A stretch of DNA of 50,542 bases from an uncultured Clostridia bacterium. GTDB taxonomy: Bacteria > Bacillota > Clostridia > Christensenellales > Borkfalkiaceae. The notes under the pieces were generated by a model, which did no database searches, had not been told where the DNA came from, and was given only the letters and a program-made list of their open reading frames with translations. The DNA lies in assembly GCA_944338165.1 (NCBI GenBank), contig CALVLN010000008.1:1-50542 (forward strand). The letters are read 5' to 3'. Positions 49,015-50,542 of this stretch are shown in pieces. The position numbers and the translations under genes are program-made. Each line of letters starts with the position of its first letter. Position 1 is the stretch's first letter.

Positions 49015-49998
49015 ATGATCAAATTTTTCAAATCAGACGCGGAAAAAAACCGTATGATGCGGCTTACGGGGTATGAGGACGGCTGCTGGATCGATCTCGT
49101 CAACCCCACGGACGACGAGGTGGAGGATGCCAGCCTGTTTACGGGGATCCCCGAAGAGATGCTCAAGGCCGCCCTCGACGAAGAGGAGACGGCGCGTGCG
49201 GAACAGGACGACGGCAACTTCCTTTGCCTGCTCGATACGCCCATCATCAGCGATACGGACGACGGCGACACGTATGAGACCATCCCCATGGCGCTCATCT
49301 ATAACAGGAAATGCGTGGTCACCGTTTCCCTGCACGGCAATCCCGTCCTCGGCGACTTTATCTCCAACCGCGTCACCGTGGACACCTCCAAGCCCGTGCT
49401 CTTCATCTTGAAGTTCATGATGGGGAACGCCAAGAAGTTCCTTTCCAGCTTGCGGCAGATCGACAAAAAATCGCTGCGCGTGCAGGCGGAGCTGCATCGC
49501 TCCATGAAGAACAAGGAACTCATCCAGCTGCTTACGCTGGAAAATTCGCTCGTTTACTTCTCCACGTCGCTCAGCTCCAACATCAACGTCTATAACAAGA
49601 TGGGGAAGCTCCCCGTGGTCGCCGGGAACGAGGATTACACCGACCTTTTTGACGATGTCGTCATCGAGACGCGCCAGGCAATGGAAATGTGTAACATCTA
49701 CCGCGACATTCTTTCGGGTACGATGGACGCCTACGCCTCCGTCATCTCCAACAACGTCAACATCGTGATGAAGCTTCTGACGGTCATCACCATCATCATC
49801 ACCATCCCCACGCTCGTGGCGAGCATCTGGGGCATGAACGTGCGCGTTCCCTTTGAGGATATGGCGGGCGGATTCTGGATCGTTTTGGGGATCGCCGTCG
49901 TCATCACGGCGGTCATCTCCTTCTTCCTCATCCGCGCCACGAATTCCATCCGCATCAAGCCGCCGCGCCAGGTCAAACGCCGTCGGCGGGAGGAATAA
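49015..49998 (+). CDS. corA: CorA-family magnesium/divalent cation transporter
   Basis: The 327-residue protein has a large N-terminal cytoplasmic domain, a long helical stalk and two C-terminal membrane helices (about 250-275 and 285-305). The signature WGMNVRVPF is the GMN motif at the pore mouth that selects hydrated Mg2+. The C-terminus is basic (RQVKRRRREE). I favour ATG 49015 because AAAGGCGG lies nine bases away; ATG 49009 in the same frame is closer than ideal. The upstream leader peptide and terminator suggest attenuation. The FmdB-type gene starts six bases after its stop. Confidence 0.92.
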   Translation: MIKFFKSDAEKNRMMRLTGYEDGCWIDLVNPTDDEVEDASLFTGIPEEMLKAALDEEETARAEQDDGNFLCLLDTPIISDTDDGDTYETIPMALIYNRKCVVTVSLHGNPVLGDFISNRVTVDTSKPVLFILKFMMGNAKKFLSSLRQIDKKSLRVQAELHRSMKNKELIQLLTLENSLVYFSTSLSSNINVYNKMGKLPVVAGNEDYTDLFDDVVIETRQAMEMCNIYRDILSGTMDAYASVISNNVNIVMKLLTVITIIITIPTLVASIWGMNVRVPFEDMAGGFWIVLGIAVVITAVISFFLIRATNSIRIKPPRQVKRRRREE

Positions 49999-50004
49999 GA
50001 CCGT

Positions 50005-50202
50005 ATGCCTATTTTACAATACCGCTGCCCTGCCTGCGGCAAGCGGTTTGAAGAACTCGTGAAGAAGTACGACGTTCCCGTCGCCTGCCCCGGCTGCGGC
50101 GCGCCCGCCGAGCGGGACTTTTCCGGCCCCGTGTATTCGGCGACGGGGAAGCCCGTCAAACATTGCTCCGGGCACTGCGCCACATGCTCCGGCTGCAAAT
50201 GA
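50005..50202 (+). CDS. FmdB-family zinc-ribbon protein
   Basis: This 65-residue protein begins MPILQYRCPACGKRFEELVK. Two CxxC knuckles (CPAC and CPGC) form a zinc ribbon of the FmdB/CxxC regulatory type, followed by APAERDFSGPVYSATGKPVK. It ends with a second cysteine- and histidine-rich tail, HCSGHCATCSGCK, which may bind more metal. The family role is unclear; small zinc ribbons of this kind are suspected regulators. It is six bases downstream of corA, so probably co-transcribed, and is closed by a terminator. Confidence 0.85.
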   Translation: MPILQYRCPACGKRFEELVKKYDVPVACPGCGAPAERDFSGPVYSATGKPVKHCSGHCATCSGCK

Positions 50203-50208
50203 TATTAT

Positions 50209-50242
50209 CCCGCCCGAACGGCCGCCGTTCGGGCGGGTTTTT
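50209..50242 (+). terminator. Terminator after the corA operon
   Basis: CCCGCCCGAACGG pairs with CCGTTCGGGCGGG across CCG, then five T. Confidence 0.9.
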
Positions 50243-50344
50243 CTATATATTGTGGCGGATTTGCGGCAAAAACGGAAGATATCCGCATGCCTGCGATCCC
50301 GCGAAAAAAAGCGCAAAAAAGTCGGAAAATAATCAAAAAAATGC

Positions 50345-50373
50345 TTGACTTAAATCGGAAGAAGTGCTAATAT
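50345..50373 (+). promoter_or_regulatory. Strong promoter, rRNA-operon type
   Basis: TTGACT (50345-50350), 17 bases, TAATAT (50368-50373) preceded by TGC. An A/T-rich stretch rich in AAAA (50303-50343) lies upstream, like an UP element. Confidence 0.65.
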
Positions 50374-50542
50374 GTAAAAGCTGTCGCAAGACGGCATGCT
50401 TTTTCTTATAAAAGCACCCCTGCTGAAATGCGAGGGGATCGAAGATTGACAACTGCATAGCAAGAAAAGCGAAGCGAACGTTTTTCTCTTTTAGGGAGGG
50501 AAAGGCGAACGCGGAGCGAGTACGAAAAGGCAAAGAAAATTC
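50374..50542 (+). other. Probable 5' leader of an rRNA operon
   Basis: No ORF is credible here. A GCTGTC-GCAA-GACGGC hairpin near the start is followed by CCCCT/AGGGG. Then comes GATTGACAACTGCATAGC, which resembles the conserved leader or spacer segment before rRNA in Clostridia (TTGAAAACTG type, near boxA). The window ends before any 16S sequence, so this is inference. Confidence 0.45.

Noticed and set aside
1..50542. CRISPR arrays, tRNA genes, insertion sequences and prophage genes
   Set aside because: No regularly spaced direct repeats, no cloverleaf with a T-loop GTTCRA in context, and no transposase, integrase or phage structural motif was recognised on either strand.

Overview
This window is GC-rich bacterial DNA with short intergenic gaps, clear Shine-Dalgarno (SD) sites and near-consensus sigma-A promoters. 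Several genes point to an endospore-forming member of the Clostridia: a spoIVFA/spoIVFB pair, a three-gene gerA-type germinant receptor operon and a SpoIIQ-like M23 protein. The order hrcA-grpE-dnaK-dnaJ-prmA-rsmE-mtaB-HIT fits the same assignment. The species cannot be named from the sequence.

Layout. 1-1.2 kb is an AT-richer patch with the tail of a Fic-family gene and a frameshifted HExxH gene, probably the edge of an accessory region. 1.3-5.9 kb holds an alpha/beta hydrolase, an unrecognised membrane protein, two tandem paralogous small membrane proteins and a membrane-anchored PstS-like protein. 6.0-8.9 kb has a Y-family polymerase with a YolD-like partner, then a cysteine synthase. 8.9-17.5 kb has a P-type ATPase facing serS, an exonuclease-rsmF pair, and a minus-strand MFS transporter/phospholipase C-like pair. 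17.6-23.0 kb has a PnuC transporter, a 1187-residue acidic lipoprotein and two half-length TSUP transporter genes. 23.0-31.5 kb has a phosphatase, ppx, then the morphogenesis/sporulation block maf-mreB-nifS-spoIVFA-spoIVFB-rng. 31.5-32.5 kb carries a minus-strand transcription unit with promoter and terminator but no conventional gene. 32.5-37.6 kb holds gerAC-gerAB-gerAA (minus), a small membrane protein and an orotate phosphoribosyltransferase-like gene. 37.7-45.9 kb is the heat-shock and RNA-modification cluster behind a CIRCE operator. 46.0-50.2 kb has a YwmB-like protein, a SpoIIQ-like protein, an M1 peptidase lipoprotein, corA and an FmdB-type zinc ribbon. The right edge looks like the promoter and leader of an rRNA operon.

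Most interesting. (1) corA is preceded by a 19-codon leader ORF and an intrinsic terminator. The end of the leader ORF can pair with the 5' arm of that terminator, which looks like a peptide-coupled attenuator. (2) The roughly 0.96-kb minus-strand unit at 31.5-32.5 kb has many SD-like motifs. Several lie in hairpin loops or precede tiny ORFs, suggesting a large structured RNA or a chain of translated micro-ORFs. (3) Promoters of the phosphatase gene at 23072 and of prmA place the transcription start on the first base of the ATG, predicting leaderless mRNAs. No tRNA, CRISPR array or insertion sequence was seen.
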